64,000 nucleotides of DNA from Comamonadaceae bacterium (lineage in GTDB: Bacteria; Pseudomonadota; Gammaproteobacteria; Burkholderiales; Burkholderiaceae_C), in NCBI GenBank assembly GCA_947450675.1, contig CANFWI010000007.1, forward strand, positions 1 to 64,000, read 5' to 3'. Positions 28,231-36,956 of the stretch are shown here, piece by piece. The stretch's first letter is position 1, and each line of letters starts with the position of its first letter. Below the pieces are notes generated by a model, which saw only the letters and a program-made list of their open reading frames with translations, was not told the origin of the DNA and made no database searches. A program made the position numbers and the translations under genes.

Positions 28231-29484
28231 TCAGATCGCTCCTGTGGCCTGAAGGGCCGCGATATCGGTGGGGCCGTAGCCAAGTTCTTGCAAGATGTCG
28301 CTGGTGTGTTGACCCAACAACGGCGGTGCGGCGCAGGTTTGCAGGGCAGCTTGCTCGAAGCGCATCGGGCTGCTCACCTGGGGCACATCAACGCCACTCG
28401 GATGCGGCACCTGCTTGAGCATGCCGCGGGCGATGACCTGCGGATCTTTGAAAACATCGGCGACCGAATTGATCGGGCCGCAGGGCACGCCCACTTGGTC
28501 CAGTGCGGCGATCAAGGCGTCGCGCTCCCAGGTTTTAAATTCAGCGCGCAACTTGGCCGACAAGACAACGATGTTGCGGACTCGTTGGGCATTCACCGAG
28601 AAGCGTGGGTCGGTCGCCCATTCGGTTTTATTCAGCACCGCGCACAATTTGGCAAACTGGCCATCGTTGCCGACCACCAAAATCACCTGCCCATTGCTGC
28701 AGCCATAGACATCTTGCGGCTGGATGTTCGGGTGTGCATTGCCATTGCGTTTAGGCAGCGTGTCTGAGACCAAGTAGTTCATGGCCTGGTTGGCCAGCGA
28801 AGCCACCTGCACATCGAGCATGCCGATGTCGATGTTGTCGCCCACACCGGTCTCGTTGCGACGCGCCAAGGCTGCCAGCACTGAGACGGCAGCGTACATG
28901 CCGGTCATCAGATCAACGATGGGAACGCCGACTTTTTGCGGGCCACCACCCGGCTGGTCGTCGCGCTCGCCGGTGACACTCATCAGCCCGCCCATGGCTT
29001 GAATCAGAAAGTCATAGGCTGGCTGGTCACGGCGGGGCCCGGTCTGCCCGAAGCCCGTCACCGAGCAGTAAATCAGGCGCGGGTTGATCTTGCGCAGCGA
29101 CGCTGCATCCAAGCCGTAGCGCGCCAGCGTACCGGCCTTGTAGTTTTCCAACACGATGTCCGCGCGCATCGCCAGTTCGCGCACGATGCGCTGGCCTTCC
29201 GGCTTGTCCAAGCTCAGGGTGATGGAGCGTTTGCCGCGGTTCACCGCCAGGTAATAACCGGCTTCGCGAGTGTCACGCCCTTCGGCATCCTTCAGGAACG
29301 GTGGCCCCCAAGCGCGGGTGTCATCGCCAGCCCCAGGTTTTTCGACCTTGATGACTTCGGCGCCCAGATCCGCCAGAATCTGGCCGGCCCAAGGCGCGGC
29401 CAAAATTCGGCTGAGGTCCAACACGCGCACATGCGACAGCGGTCCCGTGCGTGGCTTCGTTGATTTTTCTTCACTGCTTTTCAT
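28231..29484 (-). CDS. CaiB/BaiF family III CoA-transferase (copy 2)
   Basis: A 417-residue class III CoA-transferase. It shows VRVLDLSRILAAPWAGQILADLGAEV, NRGKRSITL, GFGQTGPRRD, and the catalytic aspartate in PIVDLMTGMYAAV. By eye it is clearly related to copy 1 but well diverged, which argues for an old duplication or different substrates. The upstream gap of 86 bases contains a strong perfect stem (29538-29563), so this gene may begin a separately expressed segment of the run. No strong ribosome site precedes ATG 29484. Confidence 0.92.
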   Translation of the reverse strand: MKSSEEKSTKPRTGPLSHVRVLDLSRILAAPWAGQILADLGAEVIKVEKPGAGDDTRAWGPPFLKDAEGRDTREAGYYLAVNRGKRSITLSLDKPEGQRIVRELAMRADIVLENYKAGTLARYGLDAASLRKINPRLIYCSVTGFGQTGPRRDQPAYDFLIQAMGGLMSVTGERDDQPGGGPQKVGVPIVDLMTGMYAAVSVLAALARRNETGVGDNIDIGMLDVQVASLANQAMNYLVSDTLPKRNGNAHPNIQPQDVYGCSNGQVILVVGNDGQFAKLCAVLNKTEWATDPRFSVNAQRVRNIVVLSAKLRAEFKTWERDALIAALDQVGVPCGPINSVADVFKDPQVIARGMLKQVPHPSGVDVPQVSSPMRFEQAALQTCAAPPLLGQHTSDILQELGYGPTDIAALQATGAI

Positions 29485-29537
29485 GGGGGCAATTTATCGC
29501 GTCAAGACCTCCCCAGCTAGGCCCTTGACTGGCAATC

Positions 29538-29563
29538 CTGTCATGCGCTCCGGCGCATGACAG
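29538..29563 (-). other. Perfect 11-bp stem-loop inside the catabolic operon
   Basis: CTGTCATGCGC and GCGCATGACAG flank a TCCG loop, between the hydratase beta-subunit stop and the second CoA-transferase gene. No T-run follows on either strand. It may be a transcript-stabilising or processing hairpin, an attenuating hairpin, or a palindromic operator. Confidence 0.6.
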
Positions 29564-29570
29564 CGCCGTT

Positions 29571-30191
29571 TCAGCGCAGGCGATCGGCGTCGAGCTCCGC
29601 CATCAGCGCCGGCAAGCTGCGTTGAGCCTGTTCTGCGGCATCGGCATACAGGCTGTGGCCATGGGCGTCAATCGCCACCGTCGCCGGGCCCAGACCTTCG
29701 ACACGCAAACGCACCACGCGGTAATGCGTGAGCATCTCGCTCCAGCCGACCTCCAACACCTCGCGCACTGCTTCTGACAACAGGGTGCAACCACCGCCCA
29801 AGAACGACAAGTAAACGCAAGCCGTGCGCTGCATCGCCAGGGCGGATGCGGCGTCTAGTCCACCCTTGCCGCCAACCGCATGCAACTCCAAGCCCTCGAT
29901 CAGACGCGGCATGTAGGGATTGAAGCGCGTGCTGGTGGTCGGGTTGATGTACAGCACCTCAAAACGCTCTGCATTTTCTTGGCTGTAACTGCCAATGTGA
30001 AACAGCGTTTGCCCTTGCATCGCCATGGGCAGCGGTTCTTGGCCATCTAAGCAGTGCATCAAACGCTGATGGGTTGGCAGACCCGCGGTGACGATGATCT
30101 CACCGTCGATGATGACCTGATCACCGGCGCGCAAAGTACGGGCGTCTGCTGCGCTGAGCGGGAACTGCATGCGGTGGGTTTGAGTTGTCAT
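29571..30191 (-). CDS. Fe-S hydro-lyase beta subunit (class I fumarase / tartrate dehydratase type)
   Basis: A 206-residue C-terminal-type subunit of two-subunit class I fumarases. It shows LRAGDQVIIDGEIIVTAGLPTHQ, the R/K site GKGGLDAASALAM and a terminal VIDAHG-like segment. ATG 30191 is selected because it follows the alpha-subunit stop by two bases; the frame stays open to 30638, but that overlaps the alpha gene and is spurious. With the alpha subunit it should add water to, or remove it from, a small dicarboxylate such as fumarate, mesaconate or tartrate. Confidence 0.85.
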   Translation of the reverse strand: MTTQTHRMQFPLSAADARTLRAGDQVIIDGEIIVTAGLPTHQRLMHCLDGQEPLPMAMQGQTLFHIGSYSQENAERFEVLYINPTTSTRFNPYMPRLIEGLELHAVGGKGGLDAASALAMQRTACVYLSFLGGGCTLLSEAVREVLEVGWSEMLTHYRVVRLRVEGLGPATVAIDAHGHSLYADAAEQAQRSLPALMAELDADRLR

Positions 30192-30193
30192 GG

Positions 30194-31063
30194 CTACTCC
30201 ACGATCTCGACGCGGCCGTCGTTGTAAATGCGGGCCCGGGTGCGACGGTTGATCCAGCAGTTGAAAGACACCGCCACCGGCGTGAAGCCGTGACCTGCGG
30301 CGTAGTTGATGTGCACGGCCATCGCCGTGCTGTCGCCGCCGGTGCCCATCGGACCAAAACCGGTCTTGTTGATGGCCCGCGCCAAGCGACGCTCCATGTC
30401 GGCCAAGATCGGTTCGGGGTTGATCTCGCCGATGGGCCGCAGCGTGGCTTCTTTGGATATCTTGGCGGCGTAGTCGAAGGTGCCGCCGATGCCGACACCA
30501 ATCACCACCGGCGGGCAAGGCTGAGAGCCGGCTTTGAGCACCGTGTTCATGACGAATTCTTCGATCGTGTGCAGATCCGGAAAACTGAAAATCTCGAGCG
30601 CCGCCCAGCGTCCTGAACCCAGCGCTTTGGGAGAACACGTGATGTCCACAAAATCTTGGTCGTCCACCATGTCAAAGGTCACGATCGGCATGTCTTTGCC
30701 GTGGTGGCCGCGCTCCAATGTCAAGGGGTTGGTGACATGCGGCAGCAGCGGTGGCTGGATGCTGGCGACCAGCTCTGCAAAGCCGTCGGTGATGGCTTGA
30801 CGCACATTGCCACTGAACCGGGCTTGCGTGCCCACGCGCACGAAGTAAACCGGCACGCCGGCATCCGAACACACAAAGTGATCGCTGCGCTCTGCGGCTT
30901 CGGCGCTGGCGATCATGATGCGCAAGGTATGGCGAGCGGTCTCGTTGCGCTCAACGCTGCCCGCCATTGCCAGCGCGGCCTTGGTGTCGTCAGGAATACG
31001 CCGCAGCGAGCGGTTGTAGAGCTGCGCCGTGACAGTTTTGATGAGGTCTGCAGTGATGGCCAT
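30194..31063 (-). CDS. Fe-S hydro-lyase alpha subunit (class I fumarase / tartrate dehydratase type)
   Basis: A 289-residue catalytic subunit. Three cysteines spaced as the [4Fe-4S] ligands of the family are visible: C65 in FVCSDAG, C183 in QPCPPVVIGVGIGG and C269 in FNCWINRR. Two usually strict motifs differ: CQDTG reads CSDAG and the PKGxGSEN-type motif reads PKALGSGRW. This hints at a substrate other than fumarate. The gene lies between the crotonase gene (20-base gap) and the beta subunit. Mesaconate, citraconate or a substituted maleate are candidates, not conclusions. Confidence 0.88.
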   Translation of the reverse strand: MAITADLIKTVTAQLYNRSLRRIPDDTKAALAMAGSVERNETARHTLRIMIASAEAAERSDHFVCSDAGVPVYFVRVGTQARFSGNVRQAITDGFAELVASIQPPLLPHVTNPLTLERGHHGKDMPIVTFDMVDDQDFVDITCSPKALGSGRWAALEIFSFPDLHTIEEFVMNTVLKAGSQPCPPVVIGVGIGGTFDYAAKISKEATLRPIGEINPEPILADMERRLARAINKTGFGPMGTGGDSTAMAVHINYAAGHGFTPVAVSFNCWINRRTRARIYNDGRVEIVE

Positions 31064-31083
31064 GAGAAGGTTGCCCCCGCGTT

Positions 31084-31860
31084 TTAGCGACCGACAAACA
31101 CCGGCAGGCGCTTCTCTTTGAAGGCGAGTTGCGCCTCGCGGGCGTCTTCGGTCTTGCCGATGGTCGCCGTCATGTCTTGCTCGTAGCGATAGCCGTCACG
31201 CAGGCTCAGGTCTTCAATCACGTTCATGGTGTGCTTGCCCATGCGGGTCGACACCGGGCTCTTGGACGCAATCGTCCGGGCCAATTCCATCGCGGTGGGC
31301 ATCAATTCCTCGGGCGTCGTGCAGAACTCGGCAATGCCTAGCCGATAGAGTTCTGCGCCCGGCACGCGGTAACCCGTCAGCGCCATGCGTCGCAGGCGGG
31401 AATGGCCGAACAGGCGCATCGCATGGCTGCAGCCACCGAGCAAACCGACGTCCACTTCCGGCAGGCCGAGCGAGGCTTTTTCCGACACCACCAAGATGTC
31501 AGCGGAAGCCGCCATGGCCAAGCCCGAGCCCAGCGCTGCGCCGTTGATGGCGGCGATCACCGGCTTGGCACATTCGCGAATCGCATGAAAACACTCGCGG
31601 GTGCGACGCGAATGTGCCGGCAAATCGCCCGGCCCTTTGATGTTCTCCGCGCGTCCTTTGAGGTCCGCCCCAGCGCAAAAGACTTTGCCTGCGCCGGTCA
31701 GGACGACGACACGGACTTCGTCCATTTCAGAAATGCAATCAAGCGCACGGGTCAGCTCATCGTTCAAGACCCGCGTCAGCGCGTTCACTGGCGGGCTGTT
31801 GAGTGTCAGCGTGGCAATGTGGTCGGCAATTTCAACCGTGAGTTGCTGGAAGTTCTGCAT
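31084..31860 (-). CDS. Enoyl-CoA hydratase/isomerase (crotonase) family protein
   Basis: A 258-residue crotonase-fold protein. The oxyanion-hole segments are FCAGADLKG and NGAALGSGLAMA, and the acidic catalytic position is in LPEVDVGLLGG (the usual second Glu site). ATG 31860 (MQNFQQLTVEI) has GGAG five bases upstream; the frame continues to 32010 but overlaps the preceding hydrolase gene. It sits in the run beside the hydro-lyase subunits. It would hydrate a trans-2-enoyl-CoA or cleave a hydroxyacyl-CoA. Confidence 0.9.
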   Translation of the reverse strand: MQNFQQLTVEIADHIATLTLNSPPVNALTRVLNDELTRALDCISEMDEVRVVVLTGAGKVFCAGADLKGRAENIKGPGDLPAHSRRTRECFHAIRECAKPVIAAINGAALGSGLAMAASADILVVSEKASLGLPEVDVGLLGGCSHAMRLFGHSRLRRMALTGYRVPGAELYRLGIAEFCTTPEELMPTAMELARTIASKSPVSTRMGKHTMNVIEDLSLRDGYRYEQDMTATIGKTEDAREAQLAFKEKRLPVFVGR

Positions 31861-31913
31861 ACATTCTCCAAAAGGAAGGGGCGTTTTGATTTGAAAGAGT
31901 TGGCATTTCGGCG

Positions 31914-32696
31914 TCAAGGACTCAGTCCGCGCGCCCATGCAACGATGGCCGCTGTGACGGCATCGGGTTGTTCCGGGATCAAGGCGTGACTGGCATCGTC
32001 GATCACGCACAGGCTGACTTGGTCGCCCAGTCGGTCTTGCAGTTCTGCCCGGCTCTCAGGCGGCCGCCAGGGGTCTTGCGCGCCCTGCACTTCCAGAATT
32101 GGTGCGTGGGTCGTCGGCCACCACGCCTCCTTGGGCGGGCTTGCAGTCGCCAAACGATACAGCGCGCGCCACTGCGGATGCCAGCCCTCCAGCCAGACCG
32201 AGGCATCGTTGCCAGGGGCAAAAAAAGCCTGCCGGAGGTGCTTCAGCCGTTCAGCCTCTGGGCGCGTGTTGTCGGCGGCGATGTCCAACGAGGCGCTGAG
32301 TCCCGCCGGGAACTCCCTTGCCGCGGCCGCGAGCAACACCACGCCGCGCACGCTTTCAGGGTGATGGAGGTCGGTCACCCGCGCCACGTAGTGACCAAAA
32401 GCATGGCCAGCGACGATCGCTCGGCCGCCGCCTAAGTGGTTGATGACATGCGCCACATCTGCCGCCAAGCTGTGCAGCGTCAAGCCGACCAGCGGTGCGC
32501 TGCTGCGGCCCATTCCTCGTGGCTGAGGTCGCAAGACCCGAAACCCCTGATCGGCCAAGCCTTGCGCGACGTCGGTGAAATCCAGCGAATCGCGCTGCGA
32601 CGACGGCAGCAAAACAATCGTCTCCCGACTGTGCCCTTTGTCATCGATCAAGACGTCGATCAGTGCATCGTCTCGTGGCAGCAGCTCCCTTGTCAC
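31914..32696 (-). CDS. Alpha/beta-fold hydrolase homologue lacking the nucleophile serine (copy 2)
   Basis: A 260-residue alpha/beta-hydrolase fold protein. It shows IVLLPSSQRDSLDF, RPQPRGMGRSSAP, the acid loop VQGAQDPWRPPES and the His loop DDASHALIPEQP. The nucleophile elbow reads AGHAFGHYVAR, so the catalytic Ser is alanine, as in the other hydrolase homologue of the island (19140-19991). It starts four bases after the Bug copy 5 stop. Two independent Ser-to-Ala elbows in one island suggest that the reaction is not ordinary ester hydrolysis. Confidence 0.85.
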   Translation of the reverse strand: MTRELLPRDDALIDVLIDDKGHSRETIVLLPSSQRDSLDFTDVAQGLADQGFRVLRPQPRGMGRSSAPLVGLTLHSLAADVAHVINHLGGGRAIVAGHAFGHYVARVTDLHHPESVRGVVLLAAAAREFPAGLSASLDIAADNTRPEAERLKHLRQAFFAPGNDASVWLEGWHPQWRALYRLATASPPKEAWWPTTHAPILEVQGAQDPWRPPESRAELQDRLGDQVSLCVIDDASHALIPEQPDAVTAAIVAWARGLSP

Positions 32697-32700
32697 GGCA

Positions 32701-33672
32701 TCAATCCGCGGTGGCGCCAGATCGCTTCACGAGCGCAGCCCACTTGGGCAACTCGGCCCGAATCAAGGCGGCGAACTCCTCCGGGCTGCCAAAGGTCGGC
32801 TCAATACCGAGCGCCGTGAGTTGCTGTTTGAGCGCCGGCGTCGCCATGGCGCGACCCAATGCCGCGTGCAATGTGCTCAGCACGTCTTTGGGTGTGCCCG
32901 CAGGCGCCAGCAGACCCAGCCAGTTGGAAACGTCGTAGCCGACCAGACCGGCCTCTGAAATGGTCGGCGTCTGCGGCAAGATAGCCATGCGCGTTTTGGA
33001 CGTGACGCCCAAGACGCGGACCTTGCCGCTTTTGATGTGCTCCTCGTACACCGTGTAGGAGTCGAAGGTCATGTCGATGCGTCCCGCCAGCATGTCCATC
33101 AAGACCGGCGCACTGCCGCGATACGGCACATGCAGCAGGTCGACCCCCGCCAAGGACTCAAACAGTGCGCCAGACAAATGGCTGGAACTTCCGCTGCCCG
33201 CCGACCCATACGTCAACACACCTGGCTGCTTTTTAGCCAGCGCCATCAGCTCAGGGATGTTTTTAACGGGCAAAGAGGCCCTGACCACCAGCACGCGCGG
33301 GGTGATGTGGGTCAGGCTGATGGGCGCGAAGTCCTTCAGCACGTCGTAGCGTAATTTGGGGTAGAGCGCCGGGTTGATGGCCTGCGTGCCCATGGTGCCG
33401 AACAGCACCGTGTAACCATCTGGCGCCGCCCGCGCCACCGCCTCTGCGGCCGGCGCACCACCGGCACCGCCGCGGTTGTCAACGATGATCGGCTGACCCA
33501 ACTCGACACCCAATCGCTGCGCCATGCCACGCGCCATCACGTCGGCAGCGCCCCCGGCAGGGAACGGCACGATCATGCGCACCGGCTTGTCTGGAAATGC
33601 CGCCACACAGGGCGCGGCCCACCCGAGGCTAGCCAGCAGCGCTGCCGCGATCAGCAGTTTGATTTTTGTCAC
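32701..33672 (-). CDS. Bug/TctC-family receptor (copy 5), first gene of the 12-gene run
   Basis: A 323-residue periplasmic binding protein with a classic Sec signal (KLLIAAALLASLGWAAPCVAA) and motifs FPDKPVRMIVPFPAGGAAD, DNRGGAGGAPAAEA and HVPYRGSAPVL. It leads the co-directional run from 33672 to 21585. An upstream binding protein followed by CoA-transferases and beta-oxidation-like enzymes is typical of Burkholderiales carboxylate-catabolic loci. The ligand is unknown. Confidence 0.92.
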   Translation of the reverse strand: MTKIKLLIAAALLASLGWAAPCVAAFPDKPVRMIVPFPAGGAADVMARGMAQRLGVELGQPIIVDNRGGAGGAPAAEAVARAAPDGYTVLFGTMGTQAINPALYPKLRYDVLKDFAPISLTHITPRVLVVRASLPVKNIPELMALAKKQPGVLTYGSAGSGSSSHLSGALFESLAGVDLLHVPYRGSAPVLMDMLAGRIDMTFDSYTVYEEHIKSGKVRVLGVTSKTRMAILPQTPTISEAGLVGYDVSNWLGLLAPAGTPKDVLSTLHAALGRAMATPALKQQLTALGIEPTFGSPEEFAALIRAELPKWAALVKRSGATAD

Positions 33673-33967
33673 GAGACGGTCCCTAGATGCCAGGTTGATG
33701 GAGGCGCTGATCGAGTTATCCGATAGCCTGCTTACTTTAAAAGCATCCCAGCCTTCGGTCTAGACGAAGCGGGACATATCTGCTATGACGGGCGCTGCCA
33801 TGCTTTAGCGATGTTCACCTGCGGAAAAGCGTTCCGCCCAAAAAGTCAAAAGTCACCGAACTCAATTGCACGGGTTCACTGAAAGGGCGCTCTGACACCC
33901 AGCCTACAATCGCATTCCTTACACGCAATTGACGGCCACATGGCCGTCGCCGCAGGAGACGCCATAC
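33673..33967. other. Divergent intergenic region between catabolic operon and maeB
   Basis: 295 bases without a convincing gene. It must carry the promoters of both the 12-gene catabolic run and maeB. I see no clear -35/-10 pair, repeat or riboswitch; AAAAGTCAAAAGTCA near 33840 is a short direct repeat only. A ribosome-binding GGAG precedes maeB. Confidence 0.5.
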
Positions 33968-36277
33968 ATGTCAAATACGCCGGTAGACCACGAACAAGAA
34001 AAACGCGACGAACTGCGACGCGCTGCTCTCGAATACCACGAATTCCCAACCGCCGGCAAAGTGGCTATCACCGCCACCAAGCAACTGATTAACCAGCGTG
34101 ACTTGGCCTTGGCGTACACGCCAGGCGTTGCGGCACCCTGCGAAGAAATCGTCAAAGACCCCAACGCGGCCTACAAGTACACCAGCCGCGGCAACTTGGT
34201 GGCGGTGATCACCAACGGCACGGCGGTGCTCGGACTGGGCAACATCGGCCCACTGGCGTCCAAGCCCGTGATGGAAGGCAAGGCCGTCCTGTTCAAGAAG
34301 TTCGCTGGTGTGGATGTTTTTGACATCGAGATCGACGAACTCGACCCTGCCAAGCTGGTCGACATCATCGCCTCGCTGGAGCCGACCTTCGGCGCCATCA
34401 ACCTGGAAGACATCCGCGCACCCGACTGCTTCTTCGTCGAGCGCGAACTGCGCAAGCGCATGAAGATTCCGGTTTTTCATGATGACCAGCACGGCACCGC
34501 GATCACGGTTGGCGCCGCTATTTTGAACGCCCTCAAAGTCGCCAACAAAGACCCTAAAAAGGTCAAATTGGTCACATCAGGCGCCGGCGCTGCGGCTTTG
34601 GCCTGCCTGAAGCTCTTGGTGAAACTGGGTATTCCACGCGAAAACATCTTTGTGACCGACTTGGCCGGCGTGGTTTATGAAGGCCGTACCGAGCTGATGG
34701 ACGAAGATAAGATCCAGTTCTCGCAAAAAACCGCAGCCCGCACGCTGGGCGACATCATCGAAGGCGCTGACATTTTTCTCGGCCTGTCCGCAGGCGGTGT
34801 CCTGAAGAAGGACATGGTTGCAAAGATGGCGACTAACCCGATTATCTTTGCGCTGGCCAATCCGAACCCAGAGATCACGCCAGAAGACGTCAAAACCGTG
34901 CGTGATGACGCCATCATGGCGACAGGTCGCTCGGATTACCCGAATCAAGTCAACAACGTTCTGTGCTTCCCGTATATTTTCCGCGGCGCTTTGGATGCCG
35001 GCGCATCGACCATCACTGTTGAGATGGAAATTGCGGCGGTGCACGCCATTGCCGAACTGGCTCAGGCAGAGCAAAGCGAAGTGGTGGCAGCCGTCTACGT
35101 CGGCGAACAGCTCTCTTTTGGCCCAGACTACCTGATCCCCAAGCCGTTTGATCCTCGTCTGATGATCAAAATCGCGCCGGCCGTTGCCCAAGCAGCAGCC
35201 GACAGTGGTGTCGCGCTGCGTCCGATTGAAGACATGGACGCTTACCGCGAAAAGCTGCAAAGCTTTGTCTATGCCTCGGGCACGGTGATGAAACCGATTT
35301 ACGCCGCCGCCAAAGCAGGCAACCGCAAACGCGTGGCCTATGCCGAAGGCGAAGAAGAGCGCGTCCTGCGGGCTTGCCAGATCGTCGTCGACGAGGGCTT
35401 GGCCCGACCCACCCTGATTGGCCGGCCAGCGGTGATTGCACAGCGCATTGCCAAGTTCGGACTGCGCCTGAAAGAAGAACTCGATTACGACGTCGTCAAT
35501 GTCGAACAAGACCACCGTTACCGCGACTTCTGGCAGACTTACCACCGGATGATGGAGCGCCGCGGCGTGACGGTGCAAATGGCCAAAATCGAAATGCGCC
35601 GCCGCCTGACCTTGATCGGCAGCATGCTGCTGCACAAGGGCGACGTTGATGGCCTGATTTGCGGCACATGGGGCACCACGGCGCACCACCTTGAGTACAT
35701 TGACCAAGTGATTGGCAAGCGCGCAGGCGTCAATACCTATGCTTGCATGAACGGCTTGATTCTGCCGGGCCGTCAGGTGTTTTTGCTCGACACGCACGTC
35801 AACTATGACCCGACGGCGGAGCAACTCGCCGAGATCACCACCTTGGCGGCTGAAGAAATGATGCGTTTCGGCATCAAGCCCAAAGCGGCTTTGCTGTCGC
35901 ACTCGAACTTTGGCTCGTCGAATCTGCCGAGCGCCATCAAGATGCGTCAAACTCTCGAGTTGCTGCGCGAAAAGTCACCGTGGCTTGAAGTTGACGGCGA
36001 GATGCACGGAGATGTCGCATTGGATGCCGATGCGCGCGGACTCGTGATGCCGAACAGCACGCTCAGCGGTGAAGCCAACTTGTTGGTGTTGCCGAATATC
36101 GACGCTGCGAATATCGCTTACAACCTGCTCAAGACTGCAGCGGGTGGCAATATTGCTGTGGGCCCGGTTTTGCTGGGTGCAGACAAACCTGTGCATATTT
36201 TGACCGCCAGCACCACCGTCAGGCGTCTTGTGAACATGACGGCACTGACCGTCGCGGACGCCAACGCCGGACGCTAA
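33968..36277 (+). CDS. maeB: NADP-dependent malic enzyme with phosphotransacetylase-like domain
   Basis: A 769-residue multimodular malic enzyme that decarboxylates malate to pyruvate with NADP. The N-terminal catalytic part shows [23 protein letters not shown] and the nucleotide fold [11 protein letters not shown]. The C-terminal ~330 residues ([20 protein letters not shown] onward, ending [18 protein letters not shown]) match the phosphate acetyltransferase fold that serves as an acetyl-CoA-sensing regulatory domain in MaeB enzymes. ATG 33968 has GGAG nine bases upstream; a TTG at 33929 would add 13 unlikely residues. Stands alone between the catabolic island and the RNase/inhibitor pair. 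Confidence 0.96.
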   Translation: MSNTPVDHEQEKRDELRRAALEYHEFPTAGKVAITATKQLINQRDLALAYTPGVAAPCEEIVKDPNAAYKYTSRGNLVAVITNGTAVLGLGNIGPLASKPVMEGKAVLFKKFAGVDVFDIEIDELDPAKLVDIIASLEPTFGAINLEDIRAPDCFFVERELRKRMKIPVFHDDQHGTAITVGAAILNALKVANKDPKKVKLVTSGAGAAALACLKLLVKLGIPRENIFVTDLAGVVYEGRTELMDEDKIQFSQKTAARTLGDIIEGADIFLGLSAGGVLKKDMVAKMATNPIIFALANPNPEITPEDVKTVRDDAIMATGRSDYPNQVNNVLCFPYIFRGALDAGASTITVEMEIAAVHAIAELAQAEQSEVVAAVYVGEQLSFGPDYLIPKPFDPRLMIKIAPAVAQAAADSGVALRPIEDMDAYREKLQSFVYASGTVMKPIYAAAKAGNRKRVAYAEGEEERVLRACQIVVDEGLARPTLIGRPAVIAQRIAKFGLRLKEELDYDVVNVEQDHRYRDFWQTYHRMMERRGVTVQMAKIEMRRRLTLIGSMLLHKGDVDGLICGTWGTTAHHLEYIDQVIGKRAGVNTYACMNGLILPGRQVFLLDTHVNYDPTAEQLAEITTLAAEEMMRFGIKPKAALLSHSNFGSSNLPSAIKMRQTLELLREKSPWLEVDGEMHGDVALDADARGLVMPNSTLSGEANLLVLPNIDAANIAYNLLKTAAGGNIAVGPVLLGADKPVHILTASTTVRRLVNMTALTVADANAGR

Positions 36278-36286
36278 GTCCTAGCC

Positions 36287-36325
36287 GCCAGCGCTAACTT
36301 TCACTTTGAAAGACCCTGCGCTGGC
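36287..36325 (+). terminator. Two-tier hairpin after maeB
   Basis: An outer perfect stem (GCCAGCGC with GCGCTGGC) encloses an inner six-base-pair stem (CTTTCA, TGAAAG), ten bases after the maeB stop. No T-run follows, so it may be a Rho-assisted or 3'-protecting hairpin rather than a simple intrinsic terminator. Confidence 0.45.
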
Positions 36326-36446
36326 TGCCTAATCTTTAGGCAGACTATTGCAATTTCTGTCTACATGAGTCAAACTACGCCCCTTGAAGTTTCAGGGTTA
36401 ACCCGGCAATACTGGGCCACCCTGGGATTCACGAAAGGCGTTTTTC

Positions 36447-36887
36447 ATGTTTCGCAGTCGTCATTTGGGTCGTTGGAGTTATCGGAGTTGGGGAGCACAG
36501 TTCCGAGCCATCGCTGCCTCGCTGCTGGTCCTGCTGACGCTGTCGGGGGGTTTTAGCACCTTCGCGGTGCATGCAAAAGGCCCCGCGACAAGTCCCCATG
36601 AGCTGATGGCTGTGAGTCAACTGCCCGCCCAAGGGCAAGCCATGATGACGCTGATTTATCAGGGTGGACCGTTCCAATACGACAAGGACGGCGCGGTGTT
36701 CGGCAATCGGGAGCATTTTCTTCCGGCCCGACAACGCGGTTACTACCGTGAATACACGGTCAAAACGCCAGGGGAACGTAGCCGCGGTGCGCGACGTATT
36801 GTGTGTGGCGGCGAGAAGCCGGCTGCACCAGACGCCTGCTTTTACACCGACGATCACTACGCCAGTTATCGCCAGATCGCTCGATAA
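36447..36887 (+). CDS. Secreted barnase-like guanyl-specific ribonuclease
   Basis: A 146-residue microbial RNase (N1/T1/barnase superfamily). A long N-terminal export segment (about 1-43, hydrophobic AIAASLLVLLTLSGG, ending VHAKG) is followed by the ~100-residue catalytic domain. The barnase triad can be placed: Glu102 in YREYTV, Arg in GARRIV (116/117) and His137 in TDDHYASYRQI. Two cysteines (120, 131) could form a disulfide. AAAGG lies before ATG 36447. The next gene encodes a barstar-like inhibitor, so the pair forms a toxin and cytoplasmic antidote. It may be used for extracellular RNA scavenging or competition. Confidence 0.9.
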   Translation: MFRSRHLGRWSYRSWGAQFRAIAASLLVLLTLSGGFSTFAVHAKGPATSPHELMAVSQLPAQGQAMMTLIYQGGPFQYDKDGAVFGNREHFLPARQRGYYREYTVKTPGERSRGARRIVCGGEKPAAPDACFYTDDHYASYRQIAR

Positions 36888-36956
36888 AACCGAGCGGATC
36901 AGTATTGAGTTTTAGTTTATGTGTTGGTTAACTTGTTATTAGAAAGAGAAACGAAG

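Noticed and set aside
30192-30638. Upstream extension of the hydro-lyase beta subunit
   Set aside because: Overlaps the alpha subunit in another frame; the beta start two bases after the alpha stop is far more likely.
14187-33672. Integrative element or genomic island with att sites
   Set aside because: No integrase, transposase, tRNA gene or flanking direct repeats are seen; base usage looks like that of its neighbours.
34577-35950. 457-codon open frame on the minus strand opposite maeB
   Set aside because: Shadow of maeB codon bias (GC-rich third positions); composition is low-complexity His/Gln/Ala-like and no domain is recognisable.
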